Source: CAYRTD01 sp964426915 (GTDB lineage: Bacteria; Bacteroidota; Bacteroidia; Bacteroidales; GCA-2748055). From it: a DNA stretch of 62,686 bases. Within the stretch, counting starts at the first letter, position 1. Each line of letters starts with the position of its first letter. The stretch lies in assembly GCA_964426915.1 (NCBI GenBank), contig CAYRTD010000005.1:1-62686 (forward strand), in the 5' to 3' direction. Made by a program: the position numbers and the translations under genes. Positions 62,543-62,686 of this stretch are shown here, one piece after another. The notes beneath the pieces were generated by a model, which saw only the letters and a program-made list of their open reading frames with translations, made no database searches and was not told the origin of the DNA.

Positions 62543-62686
62543 ACTTACACTCTCACCAGTACCGATTTATCGGTACGACTTACAAGATAATGCTCAAACA
62601 TTATCGACTAACTCCTATACGCTCCTTGATCCCGATCCCGATAGCTATCAGAACAGCCACCCGACTACTCTTGCGCCCCTCACCCT
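62543..62686. repeat. Palindrome-rich window end, including a right-arm fragment of the dispersed element
   Basis: It contains the dyad GTACCGATTTATCGGTAC (about 62559-62576) and GATAATG ... CATTATC. It also contains CTCCTTGATCCCGATCCCG, ATAGCTATCAGAACAGCCAC and CCGACT, which parallels the right arm of copy B. No gene was recognised before the window ends. Confidence 0.5.

Noticed and set aside
1..62686. tRNA, rRNA or riboswitch
   Set aside because: No cloverleaf, rRNA-like block or known riboswitch core was recognised in any gap, although weak structures could be missed by eye.

Overview
The window reads as chromosomal DNA of a member of the Bacteroidota (Bacteroidia-like; family not resolved). 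The grounds are two SusC/SusD pairs, a hybrid two-component regulator of the kind that controls polysaccharide utilisation loci, several secreted proteins ending in type IX secretion (T9SS) sorting domains, weak or absent Shine-Dalgarno sites and AT-rich intergenic DNA. No rRNA, tRNA, CRISPR array, integrase or complete insertion sequence was seen.

Left part, 1-16.4 kb (housekeeping and accessory). A minus-strand set encodes the three LigD activities of bacterial end joining as separate proteins (phosphoesterase, ATP-dependent ligase, primase-polymerase). Next come a diacylglycerol/undecaprenol kinase with a probable homopolymer frameshift, a CPBP-like membrane protein lacking its glutamates, a zinc-ribbon membrane protein paired with a condensation-fold acyltransferase, and a small lipoprotein. 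kdsA and rarA are adjacent. They are followed by a DUF6588-like outer-membrane protein, a repeat-rich gap, a DUF1801 protein, a YfcC-type carrier and a divergent RelA/SpoT homologue whose hydrolase site looks dead.

Middle part, 16.4-47 kb (polysaccharide utilisation locus, all plus strand). Order: GH88 unsaturated-uronyl hydrolase, heparinase II/III-like lyase, hybrid two-component regulator, SusC, SusD, SusC, SusD, small lipoprotein, NHL-propeller protein with nine helical repeats, two paralogous LamG-like proteins, a CotH-kinase/lamin-tail protein and a GH28-like beta-helix lipoprotein. The lyase plus GH88 pairing points to a uronic-acid polysaccharide cut by beta-elimination. The exact glycan cannot be read from the sequence. 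SusCD would bind and import oligosaccharides, and the regulator would sense them and switch on the locus. The T9SS proteins would sit on the surface or be released.

Right part, 47-62.7 kb. A degenerate boundary with coding remnants is followed by a T9SS protein, a truncated lipoprotein, a FecA-like TonB-dependent receptor, a GT2 glycosyltransferase with an extra C-terminal domain, a secreted trypsin-like zymogen, an mlaE-mlaF-mlaD lipid transport operon, a Lys-rich coiled-coil protein, a LapA-like protein and a second, short DnaE-type polymerase.

A dispersed element recurs between genes. It has TGTCTGTC/GACAGACA ends and a central stem whose sequence differs between copies while its pairing is kept. 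It occurs at about 1.08, 7.24, 42.05, 59.25 and 62.49 kb, as full, expanded and deleted versions.
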